DNA from: Plectrocnemia conspersa
Taxonomy: Eukaryota; Arthropoda; Insecta; Trichoptera; Polycentropodidae
Length of the DNA: 64,000 nucleotides
Reading direction: 5' to 3'
Assembly (NCBI GenBank): GCA_009617715.1
Contig: VTFK01000085.1
Coordinates: forward strand, 1,721,509 to 1,785,508
Shown here: positions 1 through 11,297 of the stretch, piece after piece
Layout of the letters: every line of letters starts with the position of its first letter
How positions within the stretch are numbered: position 1 is the stretch's first letter
Position numbers and translations under genes: made by a program
The notes under the pieces: generated by a model
Databases searched by the model: none
What the model saw: the letters and a program-made list of their open reading frames with translations, nothing else
Told to the model about the DNA's origin: nothing

Positions 1-153
1 CTAACGCATCAATCAATAATAGTAATGGAGAACCATTTAATGAAGAAACGTTGTTAGCTGAGTTTACCGAAGAAGAAAAGATTGCGTTATTTCAAATACC
101 AGCTGCTCATAATCCGGAAGATTTACATTTGATGGCAACTTTATATAAAAAAG
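1..153 (+). CDS. Nprl3: Nprl3, penultimate exon (5' end cut by window)
   Basis: The frame starting at base 3 is open and reads into a typical Nprl3 C-terminal stretch, with FTEEEKIALFQIPAAHNPED followed by a leucine-rich segment ending TLYKKG. The exon ends at the donor AAAAAG|GTAGAA in phase 1, and the next exon at 629 completes the Gly codon and continues in frame. Nprl3 is, from family knowledge, a subunit of GATOR1 (with Nprl2 and Iml1/DEPDC5), the GAP complex acting on Rag GTPases at the lysosome to damp TORC1 when amino acids are scarce. Only about the last 100 residues of a roughly 550-600 residue protein lie here, so the catalytic and longin parts are outside the window. The identification depends mainly on the joined C-terminal sequence. 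Confidence 0.82.
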
Positions 154-628
154 GTAGAAATGAGTTCAATAACAGATTACTTATAAATTTTAAGAAACTA
201 CACTATCTGATTTTGTTATTTTGCTACTACACATACTGAATCAATGATCATGGAGAATCTAAGGATTATACGTTTTATTAATTTTGTTAATATTTACCAT
301 ATTTATAATTATCGCTATTTACTATTTTTTTAATTTTACTGCCTGTTGATTATGTATTAATATTTCTTAGCTGGAAAATCACTTAGCCATTTTTATCTCT
401 TCTTTTACTCTCCTCACACTAAGTTTTAATTAATCATCTCGTCTTTCACAAACCATATGGCATTTTAATGTTTTTGATTGGAATCTGAATTAATTCGATG
501 CTGAAATTTTGACTATTGCATATATTGAAACTTTGTTGGATGTTATTGAACAATACTAAAAGCAGATCGTCCTTTTCATCAAACTTTACAGTTTTTTATA
601 AATATTTTAATGTTTATTTTTTGTATAG
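154..628 (+). other. Nprl3: Nprl3 last intron
   Basis: A 475 bp AT-rich intron, from the donor GTAGAA to the acceptor TTTTTGTATAG. The open frame of the upstream exon runs on into it to a stop near 239, but that tail is AT-rich filler. I see no other feature inside. Confidence 0.8.
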
Positions 629-783
629 GATACTTTAAAGGCGAGCAACATATAGAAGAAATTATGTTTATGGAAAATTTGACAAGGTCGCAAGTGTTGC
701 AGCTGTTGGATAAGTTCAGAGACGTTCTTATCACGTATGAGACTGAAGATCCCGCAATAGCCATGCTCTATTCTAACATGTAA
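629..783 (+). CDS. Nprl3: Nprl3, last coding exon
   Basis: This exon follows the acceptor TTGTATAG and completes the split Gly codon, giving GYFKGEQHIEEIMFMENLTR, then QVLQLLDKFRDVLITYE and EDPAIAMLYSNM before a TAA at 781-783. The pattern (YF.G..H.EEIM...N..RS.....L.KFR..L......DP..A) is the conserved end of Nprl3, a winged-helix-like C-terminal segment. Fifty complete codons follow the junction. Together with 1-153 the frame is uninterrupted, the splice sites are canonical, and a polyadenylation signal follows about 100 bp downstream. The gene is convergent with the TMEM151 homologue, whose stop codon is 3.8 kb away on the other strand. Confidence 0.9.
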
Positions 784-3354
784 TCACATTGTGTAGTTCT
801 GACGTGTTTTACACATTTACAATGCATATAAAAATAATCCCTTTTACAGTATGTATATATTCAATATGTAAAAGTGTTTTATAATAAATTTAATATATTT
901 TTTCTATTATACTAAAAACAGTTATTGTGTCTGTGCGTACATTATGATTATTATATGTAATATTGTATTTAATATACAAGCATGTATCAATTTATAAATA
1001 AATTATTTAATTATTATTATTGCGTTTGTGACAGGGTAAATAAAAGGCATTGACAATGCTTTATAGTTTATTCTATAAGAATGCACTTAGGTTAAAGACA
1101 ATCTTCAATTTTATGTATAAAATTGACGATAACCATAGCGATTTATGGTTAATTATAAATATGAATATCGACAACATGAATAGATTACTTTAATTTAACC
1201 AATAACATTTCAGACGTCTTAAGGGGAACTATTTAATTAAATTATGCATTAAACAATGATAATAATCAAATATATTGTTAAAGCAAACTAATAATTTATT
1301 TTAAATTCTCTTTTTAAATTGAAAGATCTAATTACAAAAATAATTAAAAAAGCTATAATTTAACATTACATTAGAACGATACTAAAGTGCAGGTTTTTAA
1401 AAATACATTTGATAAAAAATAATAGTGAAGCGTTTATAGCCTCTAACGTTATGTTCTTAGTCGGAATATACTTTTGAATATTCTTATGTTACAAAAATAC
1501 ATTTGTACATCATATTCTCATTCAGGAATATTTGTTCGGAACTAATAATCAAATATAATAAATCACATTGATTCTTAATCATAATATAAATGGATGGCAT
1601 CGTAGTGTTTAAGGTTATACATATAATATATATTTATTTACATGTTGATAAATTTGATTTGTACACATATATTTTATATGTAAATAAAATCGTTTCCAAA
1701 CGTAAAAATAAACTTTTTACAATAAATATTAATAAATTCAATCGACGTTAGTGCAAAAATTACTCAATATTATTTATGATCTAAAAAAATGTATAATATT
1801 ACAATTCCTTAAATTGTTTTGTATTATTTTTGCAAGCAATCTCTTTCAATACATTATATTCTACCCCTCTAGTTTGTATAAATATTTCGCTTTGTTTACT
1901 TTTAAGGCATATTATACATTGACAGGCATTAATTAAATACATATTGGTCATAAATTGTCTGTGCGATTAAAATGAACACTCATACATAATTGAGTTTCAC
2001 TTTAAATTAATTTACGTGCTATTAATTAAAAAGGTTACAGCCAGTCCTCATTTTTGTTAGCTTCAGAGTTCTGATAGTGTTTTAAGCAATTATATTATTT
2101 TGTAAGACAGATATAAATTGTATTTTAACTTTGTTCAAAAACTCTCGAGTCCGCAAAAGGGAGATATTAAAATTATTCTTAAGTACAGGGGATCAAATTT
2201 TTAATATTAAATAAATGCAGGTGATAATAATAATTCTACCAAAATAGGTACATATATACAATTCCATAGTACATGAATATAAAATTCTTAAAGATTAAAT
2301 AAAATTTAAAAAATGAGGAGTGACTGTGTCAGGTCGTAAACAATGATTGGGAGTTGTTTTACACTGTGAAAGATTCAAGAATAGTATGTATTTAAAAATA
2401 TTTCCCAATTCTAGTTACATATCTGTGGTATTTGGTAAATGTTTTATAATTTTTCTTTTCCTATTCTGAAAATTGAAAAATAATATTAAGTTGAATCATA
2501 AAAAACACTATTTACAAACATTTTCTATTGGTAAAGATATTGAGATGGAATAACTTCAATTTTCTTTAAACATTGCCTTAGATTAACTGCTACAGAAGTT
2601 AATATTTTCAGCATCAAATAATTTGTTTAGGATTTCTCTCATATTTATTTTTATCTTTATACTACATAAGCTTCACTCTAAATTCCAATTAATATAGATT
2701 AGTGAACGTTTTTGTTATTATATTAAACTACAAGTTTTAATGTTTTGCCGTAAGTATAAAATAAATCGTTTTATATGTTAAAGTATATATTGATTAAAAA
2801 TATTTTAGTTTTTCATTAAGATCTTTTAATTATTTTAAATATATCGTCGATTTTATAGTAAGAACACCGAAAGGCCTACCCCAGAAGCCACCATGGGCCG
2901 AATTGTAGCAATTTCTACTACAACGGAAAGAAGTAAAAACGTGATTCAATTTATTTACCTATTTCTGCATTAGATTAAAAATATGGATTTTTAGTATAAA
3001 AATTGGTATAAAAATGTGTTTAATTATTTAACGATATATATATGCATTATGATAAGGTGTATCATTATCTTCATATACTATAATTTTATTATGTTGTGCT
3101 GTCTTATATATCGAGAATATAACACTAAAATATTATTATTTTCCCTCGCTGTGAATTTTCTGCTCAAAGTAACTTTTTTAAAACAATAATAAGTAGATCA
3201 GTACTTAAATAATTAATACAATTATAACAATATATAAGGGATTAAGCTTCGTTATTTGTACTAAAATGACAAAGAAATTAACCAAGAAAAAGCTATCAGT
3301 TATAGTTATTCATTAAAATACACACAATGCGTCAAAATGATCTAAAAAAAATAA
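784..3354. other. Intergenic, Nprl3 3' flank
   Basis: About 2.6 kb of very AT-rich DNA with no exon-like stretch. Open frames here (for example 1751-1936) have AT-driven composition and no recognisable motif. A small GC-richer patch at 2865-2935 contains an ATG in a good context but only a 27-codon frame. Confidence 0.6.
883..888 (+). terminator. Nprl3: Probable Nprl3 polyadenylation signal
   Basis: A canonical AATAAA lies 100 bp after the Nprl3 stop codon, followed by T-rich DNA. AT-rich sequence makes chance AATAAA common; its position as the first one after the stop is the only support. Confidence 0.5.
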
Positions 3355-3555
3355 CAATTAAATAGAACAAAATTCATATAATATTAAATCACCATTAAAA
3401 AATCTAAAATTATACGAAATGAATCGGACCAGCTCCTCATAGCTGACACTGAACAAGCCATCGAATGTTACTGGCATATTAAGAAACTGGATGGCTATTG
3501 CCATAAGCGAGTTGGCAATAATAAAAGGATCAAAGATTCTCCACAACTATCTTTA
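3355..3555 (-). repeat. LINE remnant, ORF2 C-terminal end
   Basis: The minus-strand frame carries NSLMAIAIQFLNMP and VSYEELVRFISYNF. The same pattern appears on the plus strand at 38418-38606 (DSPMAVAIRLLN, FSYGELVQFVSFNL) and on the minus strand at 15498-15572 (VSNEELIQFVPFNF), so it is a dispersed element and not a host gene. At 37720-38250 the tail is joined to a reverse transcriptase, which identifies it as the end of a CR1/Jockey-type LINE. This copy is 5'-truncated, as is usual for LINEs. Confidence 0.6.
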
Positions 3556-4554
3556 GTAATTTTAAGAAATGATTAGAATGTATAACTTAGTACAATAATA
3601 CAGCGAATCATAGCACAAAGCGCATAATAAAAAGGCCTTGGGGTGCAGGGAAGGATAGTTACGAAACTCCTTAATATAAAGGTATCTTAATAATCTTGGA
3701 TTTTCTCAAGCATAAGAGAATATTTGGCTGTGCAGAAGTTCATGTTTCAAGATTGAAGGATCATGTTTCAAGATTTCAACGAGTCAAAGTGTTATAAAGG
3801 AAGTTAATCACTGATAAGAAACGCACTCCTTATAACAAACAGAGCATCTAAAAACTATTATTGAAATGTAGAGAAAATTTCCATTTTATCTCAAACATAG
3901 TTCCGAGGTCTCCAGTGGAAATGTTTCTATCCAGTTTATTTTCACCTAGGGAATAAGAAAACTGAATTTTATGAATTCAAGTAGATTACCAAAGCATTAA
4001 TTATCAAGGCTAGTAGACCTATTATGCTGCTGAAAAAATTGGATCAATCTAAATTTTTCAACAGAACGTGGTGGGTTGCGATAGCATTGATCACATACAT
4101 ATGTAATTGAGGCATCAATCTTGATTGGCATATTTAACGTGGCGTTATGCCAAAAAATAAATCGCTCAATTTATCAGAAATTTATTTGTGATGAATGCTT
4201 ATCTTACGATCCATTTTATAGCGCAGTATCATAAGTGGAGCATCCAAAACATCAGCATGTGTTAGTAGGTAAAAAGTTATTCAGAAAAACAAGAGATTTG
4301 TCATTATTATTATGATTAATCATATATAACTGAGAAACAAGCTTAGCGCAATAAATCATAAAAAATGCGTTTTAGAAAGTAGCGTGCTTTACATATAATT
4401 TAAATTATCTAAATTTTGTGATAAAAAACTAGTAATTTCACCAAATACCACAGATATTCATTCAGGGGAAAAGGACTGAATACACACAAAACCGTCATAT
4501 TGAATACGTCTCTCGATTAAAAAAATAAGCTCTATCTTTGTGCAGATATTCTTC
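3556..4554 (-). other. TMEM151 3' flank / probable 3' UTR
   Basis: There is no coding signal. The first canonical minus-strand AATAAA I find after the stop codon is at 4181-4186, about 370 bp downstream, so roughly 4170-4554 may be 3' UTR. An imperfect local repeat of CATGTTTCAAGATT is visible near 3740-3770. Confidence 0.4.
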
Positions 4555-5931
4555 TCACAAATTGGTTTCCATGTCTGTGGCGTTTTCCCTATTGGACGAC
4601 CCTTCGAGGAGTCTCACCGCGTCCGCACCGGACACAATATTATCCACACAGGATCTTCTGTTCAGCAGTGTGTCGTTGATGAAAGCCCTCGATTGACCGA
4701 ACAGCTCACCCCTATCCGTCACCGACCTCGTTATTCTCCTAAAGGGTGGCATATTCACTGCCACTTCGTACGGGGGAGGGTCTTCTGTGGGGGTAGTTTG
4801 TCGTCTGCCCCCGAACGGATCGTCAGGGCAGATTCCCAACAAAGGACTGGCGAAATAAAAACCAGAACACCTCTCGTTATCTTCCTGAGCCGACAGATTA
4901 CGATCGATGGACTGTATTTGAGACATCGGCATCGGATCTTCGCTATGTAATATAACAGAATTCACAGCATTATGGGATTCATTAGTCTGTTTGATCAGAG
5001 AATCAGTTAGAGAATTCTTCCTGCAGTTCAATAGAGGAATCGGTCTGACTCTAGCGCTACAATGACTTCTACCGCTATTGATGGGCTTAGATAAGAATCC
5101 GGCCCAAGATTTTCGATTTTGGGCTTTGTAATGACTCACCGAATTTTTGTCTATCGATGCGTTGTTCGCTTTTAGGTTGTAGCTGGATTGCGTTACTAAA
5201 ATCCTAAGTGGCGATTTGTTTGAAGATTCGCTTATGGAATCGTCCGTGTCGAATAGACTAGAACAATTGACGCTGGAGTCTGTGACGTTGTATTCTTCGG
5301 CTATCCTCAGCCGCTTTCTGGTGGGTGTGATATTAGGTCCTATAATGGCACTTTGGTAATTTAGAGTTTCAATATTTTCTTGCGTTAATTGGCTAATGTT
5401 ATCTACGTTTGACGTCGACGGAACTATTCTTTGGTTCTGTTCAAGCGAACGGCGCGAATATGTATTATGATTAAGACTATTTCTACAGTTTGCTCCTGCG
5501 TTGAGCACCACAATTTGAGCGTCTTCTGGGTTGGTTTGATTTTCGTTGGCACTTGGGGCAGTATCGTTATTCATGGAGGATAGGAGGAGTGCTTCTGAAT
5601 AGGAAGGTACTAAGGTGCAGTTTTCTCTGATGGTAGCGAATAATTCTAAGCTGTCAATGGTGCTAGTGTGAGACATCATAGCTCCTTGATCTATATTGTT
5701 CCTGCTCCTAGCTAAGGCTAGAATATTGATTGGCTGTGAAGAAACTGTACTAGGTCCAACGTTCTGGTTCACTATGGTAGCCGATTGAGTGGTGTGGATG
5801 ACTTCTGGTAAAGTTCGGCGAGGACTATTGTTGGTCGGCTGCACCATGACTGGATAGTGGTTCAGACTTTGCTCAAGCTCTTGCCTTCTGGTCGCTTCGA
5901 TGTCGTAGTTCACTCCAAAAATTTTTGTTAT
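4555..5931 (-). CDS. Tmem151: TMEM151 homologue, last coding exon (C-terminal tail)
   Basis: The exon starts after the acceptor TTTTTTCAG and reads ITKIFGVNYD, the counterpart of the family's VEKLFG after the last membrane segment, then runs 458 codons to a TAA at 4555-4557. Most of it is low-complexity, Ser/Asn/Thr-rich and probably disordered and cytoplasmic. Two islands match the vertebrate tail: LFATIRENCTLVPSYSEALL (around 5643-5584) and DPPPYEVAV (around 4782-4756), the latter containing a PPxY motif of the kind bound by WW domains (inference). The tail is much longer than in vertebrates. The antisense 136-codon open frame at 4540-4950 is a shadow of this exon. Confidence 0.9.
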   Translation of the reverse strand: MTKIFGVNYDIEATRRQELEQSLNHYPVMVQPTNNSPRRTLPEVIHTTQSATIVNQNVGPSTVSSQPINILALARSRNNIDQGAMMSHTSTIDSLELFATIRENCTLVPSYSEALLLSSMNNDTAPSANENQTNPEDAQIVVLNAGANCRNSLNHNTYSRRSLEQNQRIVPSTSNVDNISQLTQENIETLNYQSAIIGPNITPTRKRLRIAEEYNVTDSSVNCSSLFDTDDSISESSNKSPLRILVTQSSYNLKANNASIDKNSVSHYKAQNRKSWAGFLSKPINSGRSHCSARVRPIPLLNCRKNSLTDSLIKQTNESHNAVNSVILHSEDPMPMSQIQSIDRNLSAQEDNERCSGFYFASPLLGICPDDPFGGRRQTTPTEDPPPYEVAVNMPPFRRITRSVTDRGELFGQSRAFINDTLLNRRSCVDNIVSGADAVRLLEGSSNRENATDMETNL

Positions 5932-7409
5932 CTGAAAAAATAAATAAAAGGATAAAACTTATATAAAAAATAAAAATAAAGTACAGCTGGAACTCTCGTT
6001 GCCGAGCGTTCCTACTGCAACGGTTATCACTTCTCATAAGTCAAAGATTCACGTCAAAAGCAATAAAATCTTGAAGTTGCTCCCAAAAATATATTTTTAA
6101 TAGATTTATCAGAACGATTTTTTTCTGATTTAGATAGTTCAGAATCGAGTGAAATACAATTAATGAAGATGATACCGAAGACGATTTCTTTTATATTACG
6201 TTGACAATCAAAAAAAAGAATAAAAAAAATAACTAATAAGCCACCAGATTTTTTCTCTGGTAAAAAATAATTAATATAGTCGACGAAATGAATTTAACAT
6301 TTTGCAACCAGACGGAGAATTTAAATCTTTTGTATAAAATTTGGCTCACAATTAAGCCAACATCAACGGAAAGCGAGCGAGTATTCTCAACGGAAGGAAT
6401 ATTCACTACGAAAATTAGAAATAGACCGTCTGATTCCTCCCTAAATGCATTCATTTTTCTGAAAACTTATTTTGTATCAAAAAAATAAAATATGTATTCA
6501 TATTTTTATTATTTAATTTTACAACTAATATTTTGTATAAATAATAAAAATTACATTTTTGTAGTTGTTATAAATAATAAATAAAGATTTTTTTTCTCTA
6601 GAGATGGCAATGTGTACATAAATAATTTCATCGTCAGCACATAGAAATATATAAATTTAAAATACCGCAAAAATAGTGGACCGTAATGTGTCAGAATTAC
6701 TCTGAAGGAAGTGCTGAGTTCAGAAAATGACATAATTAATTAGGTCATATAATTTTTTAATAGTTTTTACTTTCTTAGATTATTATTGATTTGACAAGTT
6801 TATATAATTCTATTGGTTAAGTATATACACAAATGATGGAAATAATTTACATCTCAAAATTTACCAAACTTCAGCTCCGGAATCTAGATTGCATATACAT
6901 GTACATATGTATTATTTATTTACTATATAACCATATTAATGTTATCAGAGAATTCTAGAAATACTCAAATTAAATTCTACTGTATTTTATAACAATATTA
7001 TTATACTCTTTGCATCCCTCTGGGAAATCTATGCGAAACGATTTTATGAATTGTTCTTTTTTTATTTATTTTTTTTAAAACAATTGTACGAGATGACTCA
7101 CCGACAGAACTCATTTTAAAGGTCTTGTATTTTATATATGTATATATAATATTATGAGCTAGAGATAAATATATATATTATATAAATTAATATAAGTTTA
7201 ATTCAAATGTTTTTTTCTAGCCTCTTTCAAAATATTTATGTTACCGTTTCTATGGTACTTTTTTAGTAGCTATTAAATTATTTTTCTATTAAAGTGGTTT
7301 AATGACCTTTATCTTTCATCGATAGAAAGAGACTGAATGGAAGTTTTTTCAAGTTGTCGAGGTATTTTGAAATGTTTATTTATATTTAATATATTGTTTA
7401 TAAATTTAC
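5932..7409 (-). other. TMEM151 intron with a hAT remnant
   Basis: A 1.5 kb AT-rich intron. Its only recognised content is the plus-strand hAT transposase tail at 6288-6487. The remainder, including an antisense open frame at 6551-6733, shows no motif. Confidence 0.7.
6288..6487 (+). mobile_element. hAT transposase C-terminal (dimerisation) remnant
   Basis: The plus-strand frame includes PTSTESERVFSTEGIFTTK followed by NRPSDSSLNAFIFLKTYF. This is the hATC dimerisation signature (P.S.ES.R.FS..G......R..L......FL). Only the last 66 codons remain; the catalytic part is absent upstream, where the sequence is AT-rich and broken. The remnant lies in a TMEM151 intron in the opposite orientation to the gene. 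Confidence 0.75.
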
Positions 7410-7530
7410 CGTATAATGTACGTATGATGTGTTGCATTCGATAAGAATACGCAAGGGCCACGAGAGCAGCAGGCACGAAAGCACCCAAAAAAGCACGTGA
7501 CTGGAATACCATGGCATGCTATCGGAATCC
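7410..7530 (-). CDS. Tmem151: TMEM151 homologue, membrane-segment exon
   Basis: The acceptor TTCGTTCCAG is followed by G, which completes the Arg codon split from exon 8140-8263, then DSDSMPWYSSHVLFWVLSCL and LLSWPLRILIECNTSYVHYT. The donor is ACG|GTAAAT in phase 0. It corresponds to the family's PPWY...FW...LSWPLRV.....A..HY segment, a strongly hydrophobic stretch and the last predicted membrane span. A different open frame across the same bases (7309-7512) is a shadow. Confidence 0.9.
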
Positions 7531-8139
7531 CTGGAACGAACAAAACATAACAAGTGAGTAGCTGAAATTATATCACACTTCCGCATATACATATATTTCG
7601 TTACGCCATTTAATAAGCGTTGACATTTGGAGGCGTGGAATGATTTCGATGGAAAACAATACAAATCACCACACCCATGGCAACTAGCAACGGTGACCTC
7701 AAAATGGTAAAAATCGATGAAAACAGGTGCGTCCGGTCATCGGAAAGCAATTTGAATAATTGTAGGCAAATATAATTTATGTAGGACGGCTTTGCAAGAG
7801 CTTATAGGTATTCAGGTAGTTGTGTATAAGGACGTTTTGGATGACTAAGCTTTAAGCCAGTTGTATTTGGTCGCTTTGATAATGCTCAAGTTTGAATATA
7901 GTAAGACGTAATTAAGCCCTTCATTCTCAGTATATTTTTTGAGTTTATGGTTAGGTCTTTTTAAGGGTTCTTTCTGGTGTCTTTTGAAAATCTCCCCTTC
8001 TCTTTCTTACATATAATTAGGTAAAATTATCTCCTTAGCTTAATTTAACTATCAATACTTCAGCATTAGTATGTTTATAAGTTGATATTGCGCAAATATT
8101 GAGGCGATCGTGAGGAAAAAGATAAAACAAAGTAAGCAC
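7531..8139 (-). other. TMEM151 intron, nothing further seen
   Basis: A 609 bp intron between canonical splice sites (GTGCTT donor, TTCCAG acceptor). I see no repeat or coding signal. Confidence 0.8.
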
Positions 8140-8263
8140 CTGTAAGCTACCATGTATTCCTTAAATGAAGAAACGCCGACCAAATCGAGTCCTTCTCTCA
8201 TCTCCATATAGTCTCCGAAACGTTCATGATCTGCGAAAAATCTCGAACGTTGATCTTCAAACT
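8140..8263 (-). CDS. Tmem151: TMEM151 homologue, internal exon
   Basis: The acceptor ATATTTCAG is followed by AG, which completes Glu with the G ending exon 8931-9096. It reads FEDQRSRFFADHERFGDYME, then MREGLDLVGVSSFKEYMVAY, and ends TACAG|GTGCTT with two bases of an Arg codon. Vertebrate TMEM151 has the closely matching QRARFF..NEG.DDYMEAREGMHL.......MV, making this one of the most diagnostic blocks of the family. Confidence 0.93.
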
Positions 8264-8930
8264 CTGAAATATATTTAAATAATATTAAACAAAAATACAT
8301 AAAAAAAAAAAAAATCGATAAATATTGTAAACAGATTGTAATTTACTTGATATTAAGTTTCAAGTCTGGTGTGTTTATTATGCTGTCAGGGAATTTGGAT
8401 CTATCAAAGTTAGTTGTAAATGCATTAAATATACACGTGATTTAGGTATGATCCTAATTAGCATATCGAATGTGATAATGTGTTTCTGTAAACGCGGGTT
8501 AGGCCAGTTACTAAGCTAGTTATTTGATGACAATCTGATTCTTGAGAAAATTTAAAATTCTGTGTAATTTTCGTTATCAATATAAATTAGGTATTCTGAA
8601 TTGCAAGCATTCTGGCGTAGAAATACGTTAGAGTTGAATGTTTCATTACTTATGACAATCTTTCGCGAACGTTGGGAGAGTTGGTCATTTTATTTTTATA
8701 AATTAATATAGCAAATATTAGTTTAATACATTAGACGAAGAAATAAAGTTATTAATTACACAGAAAATTAGCGACGTCTCCCTCGGTGGCGAAAGAAAGT
8801 TTTTAACTGAAGCGTAAACGAAGTAACTTTTATATAAAAGTAAATTCGAAAGCTCGTCAAGGATTAGCCAGTTCTTGATAAGTAATCAAGTCCCCTTTAA
8901 TTTGGAAGAGACATAAATAAACAAACAAAC
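8264..8930 (-). other. TMEM151 intron, nothing further seen
   Basis: A 667 bp AT-rich intron with donor GTTTGT (weak but in the right place for the frame) and acceptor ATTTCAG. I see no repeat or coding signal. Confidence 0.75.
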
Positions 8931-9096
8931 CACTGGCTGCTTCTATGTTGGAGAATGCGAATCCTTTGCTGAAGCGTATCTTAGTGATGGGACCCCTGGA
9001 GTCTAGAATCAAGTTGCGAGAGACATCCTTGTAACCGCAGTAGGCGTGGACGAAAGTCGCTGAGGCACTGTGGGTGTTGACCCTTTCGTAATACAC
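8931..9096 (-). CDS. Tmem151: TMEM151 homologue, internal exon
   Basis: The acceptor CGTTTTCAG opens in phase 0 with VYYERVNTHSASATFV, then YCGYKDVSRNLILD, ITKIRFSKGFAFSNIEAAS and a final G, followed by GTTTGTTTG. This matches the family pattern VYHERVNTH....F.Y...G.RDVSK.L......TR.RF.K.FSF...EA. The frame runs open past the exon, but only the GTTTGT donor joins correctly to the E of exon 8140-8263. Confidence 0.92.
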
Positions 9097-10401
9097 CTGA
9101 AAACGACATGAATTATTTAGCTAGTGAAGGATAACGATGTTACTCTATTACCACTCAAAATTCGTATTTTGCCAATTCAATTTATCTAATATTTTAATTT
9201 GCAAACCTAATAAATATAATTTATATTGTAATATTTCATATTTATACAGATTTATTAATAAAAAACATAATGCAATGTCTTATTACTATTTTTTTTTACT
9301 TATTATTCACATGATCGGTCGGTCGAGAATAGTGCTTCTCAAATTCTATGCTTCTGGAACGGAGCCATGCTGTATATCTAAAAACTAATTACTATTTTAT
9401 AAAAGGGATAGATGTGTTTGATGCATACATTTTAACTGTATCATTCATAGTAAATTGGCTTTTTTGTGAAAAGGTTTAAAAAAATTATAAGTAAGTAAAT
9501 AATATGAATGATCTTTCTTTTCATTGAAGTGATGGAAAATAGTTGTTTTTTTCGGGTTTTGAGGTCGAAGGATATATAATAAATCACATAAATATTTTAT
9601 TTATTTTTATTTTTTATTACAAATCTGACCATCATCATTAACAATTTCCTTCAATGTGTCATAATGGCTAAAAACAAAAATTTAAAAAAATAATAATAAA
9701 AAAAAATGATGAACACATAAAATAGATGAGAACCATCCCACATAATTTTTTTCAGTTCCTCATAGCTATCGCCTAAAGCATGCTTGTGTTTGGCAATATA
9801 TATTCAATATATGTATATTAACTAAATAAAATATTGAAGTGACAAAATGAGATCAGAATGTCTCCATTGAGATCGGGAACTGAATATGATTTGTCATAGA
9901 CGGAACAAAAATACTAATAGCTGTTTTTGAAAGTTTTCGCTGGAGTGTCGCGAATTATTGTCGGTTGTGATCTGTCGTGATATGATTTTGTGATAATGCT
10001 GGACTTCCGTTAATGTGCCTCGTGCTAGGACTCCTCGGGGTTGGTCTCGGGAGCGTCTTCCCCTGTCTACCTCTTTGACCAAGTGTCGCATCTTTTATAT
10101 TTCTGATTCGAGACAGCTCTGGCGAATTGTAGAAGAGGATGTTGGTGGGCCAATTGCATCACTCTTTTGAAAGACCTATAAAATATATTTACGCCTTAAG
10201 GGTGACAATTCCAGCAGAACACTTTCGGCGATCGTTAACAAGGTGGTCCGTAAATATTTGCAATTATTAATGCAATTGTTTCATCCCGAGCTGTCTTTTT
10301 TCATTGTTAAAGTCTGACTTGGTATTTCTTTTGGTAACGTCACAAATGAGCGCGAAAAAATTAAGCGTGCGTCAAAAGAGCGCCGCCTTATAAGCGCTGC
10401 G

Positions 10402-10471
<70 letters not shown>

Positions 10472-11207
10472 GTATATAATATTTATATATTATATATATA
10501 TAATTTTTATATAAGTTTTCATTGACTAATAATTTTAATAGTCATTACGCTCTAGCACATAAAATACTAATTTTACCGCCTATATCTCGTGAATCGCCAC
10601 TGATTCCTATATTATCATTATGTAGTAAAAATATATTTTTTTCACTATTTTCAACGGAAGAACATCATTTGAAAATGTCGTAAATTTGGCACATATAAAT
10701 TAGATTTAAATAATATTTTTCATATAAATAAAATAGAAATCATCGACATTATACATTTAGAAGGTCAACAACAAAGGTGACCTTCGTGTCACTCTCGCAT
10801 TAAAATAAATCGAATGAGAGATAGATATTTTAAAAATAAACAAACAACTTGCATTAAAATAATTGGAATTAGAGATAAATATTTAAAAAATAGCCAAATT
10901 GTCAACCTTTGATAAAAAATATTTTTTTGTAATCTGAGATGCACGACATTTTAATCGTTATGGTTTACATGAAGTATAACCTTGAACTCGTTTGAGCTTG
11001 TTTATGCATCTAGAAATATTTAAAAAAAAAACAGTAGCTATGTGACGTCGGACGCGTAAACTGTTTCGTTACATTTTTGTCGAATAAGTGTTTTTATAAT
11101 AACATCTCTTTCGATGTTTTTAATTATAAAGTGATAGTGTAATTTAGTGTATGTGCTAGAATTAAGCAGTGTATAATTCAAATTAGTGTTTATAATAGTG
11201 CTTAGTT
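9097..11207. other. TMEM151 intron (left part), mostly featureless
   Basis: AT-rich intronic DNA. A microsatellite lies at 10403-10469. GC-richer stretches at about 9925-10150 and 10200-10400 are not recognised as coding or as any repeat family. A CRE-like TGACGTCG is at 11043-11050, just upstream of the GC-rich candidate exon at 11247. Confidence 0.5.
10403..10469. repeat. (TA)n microsatellite
   Basis: About 33 uninterrupted TA dinucleotides, followed by a degenerate TATATAA-rich tail to about 10515. Confidence 0.97.
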
Positions 11208-11261
11208 GCATCGGCGCGGCGCGGCGCGGCGCTAGCGTCCTTACCGATGCCGCGCCGATGC
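11208..11261 (+). repeat. GC-rich inverted repeat over a candidate first exon
   Basis: The arms GCATCGGCGCGGC (11208-11220) and GCCGCGCCGATGC (11249-11261) are perfect 13 bp complements with a 28 bp loop. GCGGC repeats follow the left arm. The GC content is extreme for this window. If transcribed, it would form a stable hairpin covering the candidate start codon at 11247. Confidence 0.8.
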
Positions 11262-11297
11262 GCCCCCACTACCCTACCCGTCACGCCGAAGGACAAG
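11247..11297 (+). CDS. Candidate first coding exon of an unidentified nested plus-strand gene
   Basis: An ATG at 11247 begins MPRRCAPTTLPVTPKDK, 17 codons ending in phase 0 at a good donor, CAAG|GTAATG. The sequence upstream (roughly 11040-11207) has a GC-rich start with a CRE-like site and then reads like a 5' UTR. A second ATG at 11258 in another frame would end in phase 1. I could not find a second exon, and 17 residues do not identify a protein. Support is the isolated GC- and CpG-rich island, the donor and the open frame. It lies inside a TMEM151 intron on the opposite strand. It could instead be an unspliced regulatory CpG island. Confidence 0.35.

Noticed and set aside
2865..2960. ATG in a strong context (GCCACCATGG) with a GC-richer patch
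   Set aside because: Only 27 codons follow, no splice partner was found, and no motif was recognised.
4540..4950. 136-codon plus-strand open frame
   Set aside because: It is antisense to the end of the TMEM151 tail exon, whose minus-strand frame is supported by splicing and family motifs.
7309..7512. Hydrophobic minus-strand frame starting MVFQSRAFLGAFVPAAL
   Set aside because: Shadow of the TMEM151 exon at 7410-7530 in another frame; the family motif WYSSHVLFW...LSWPLR is in the other frame.
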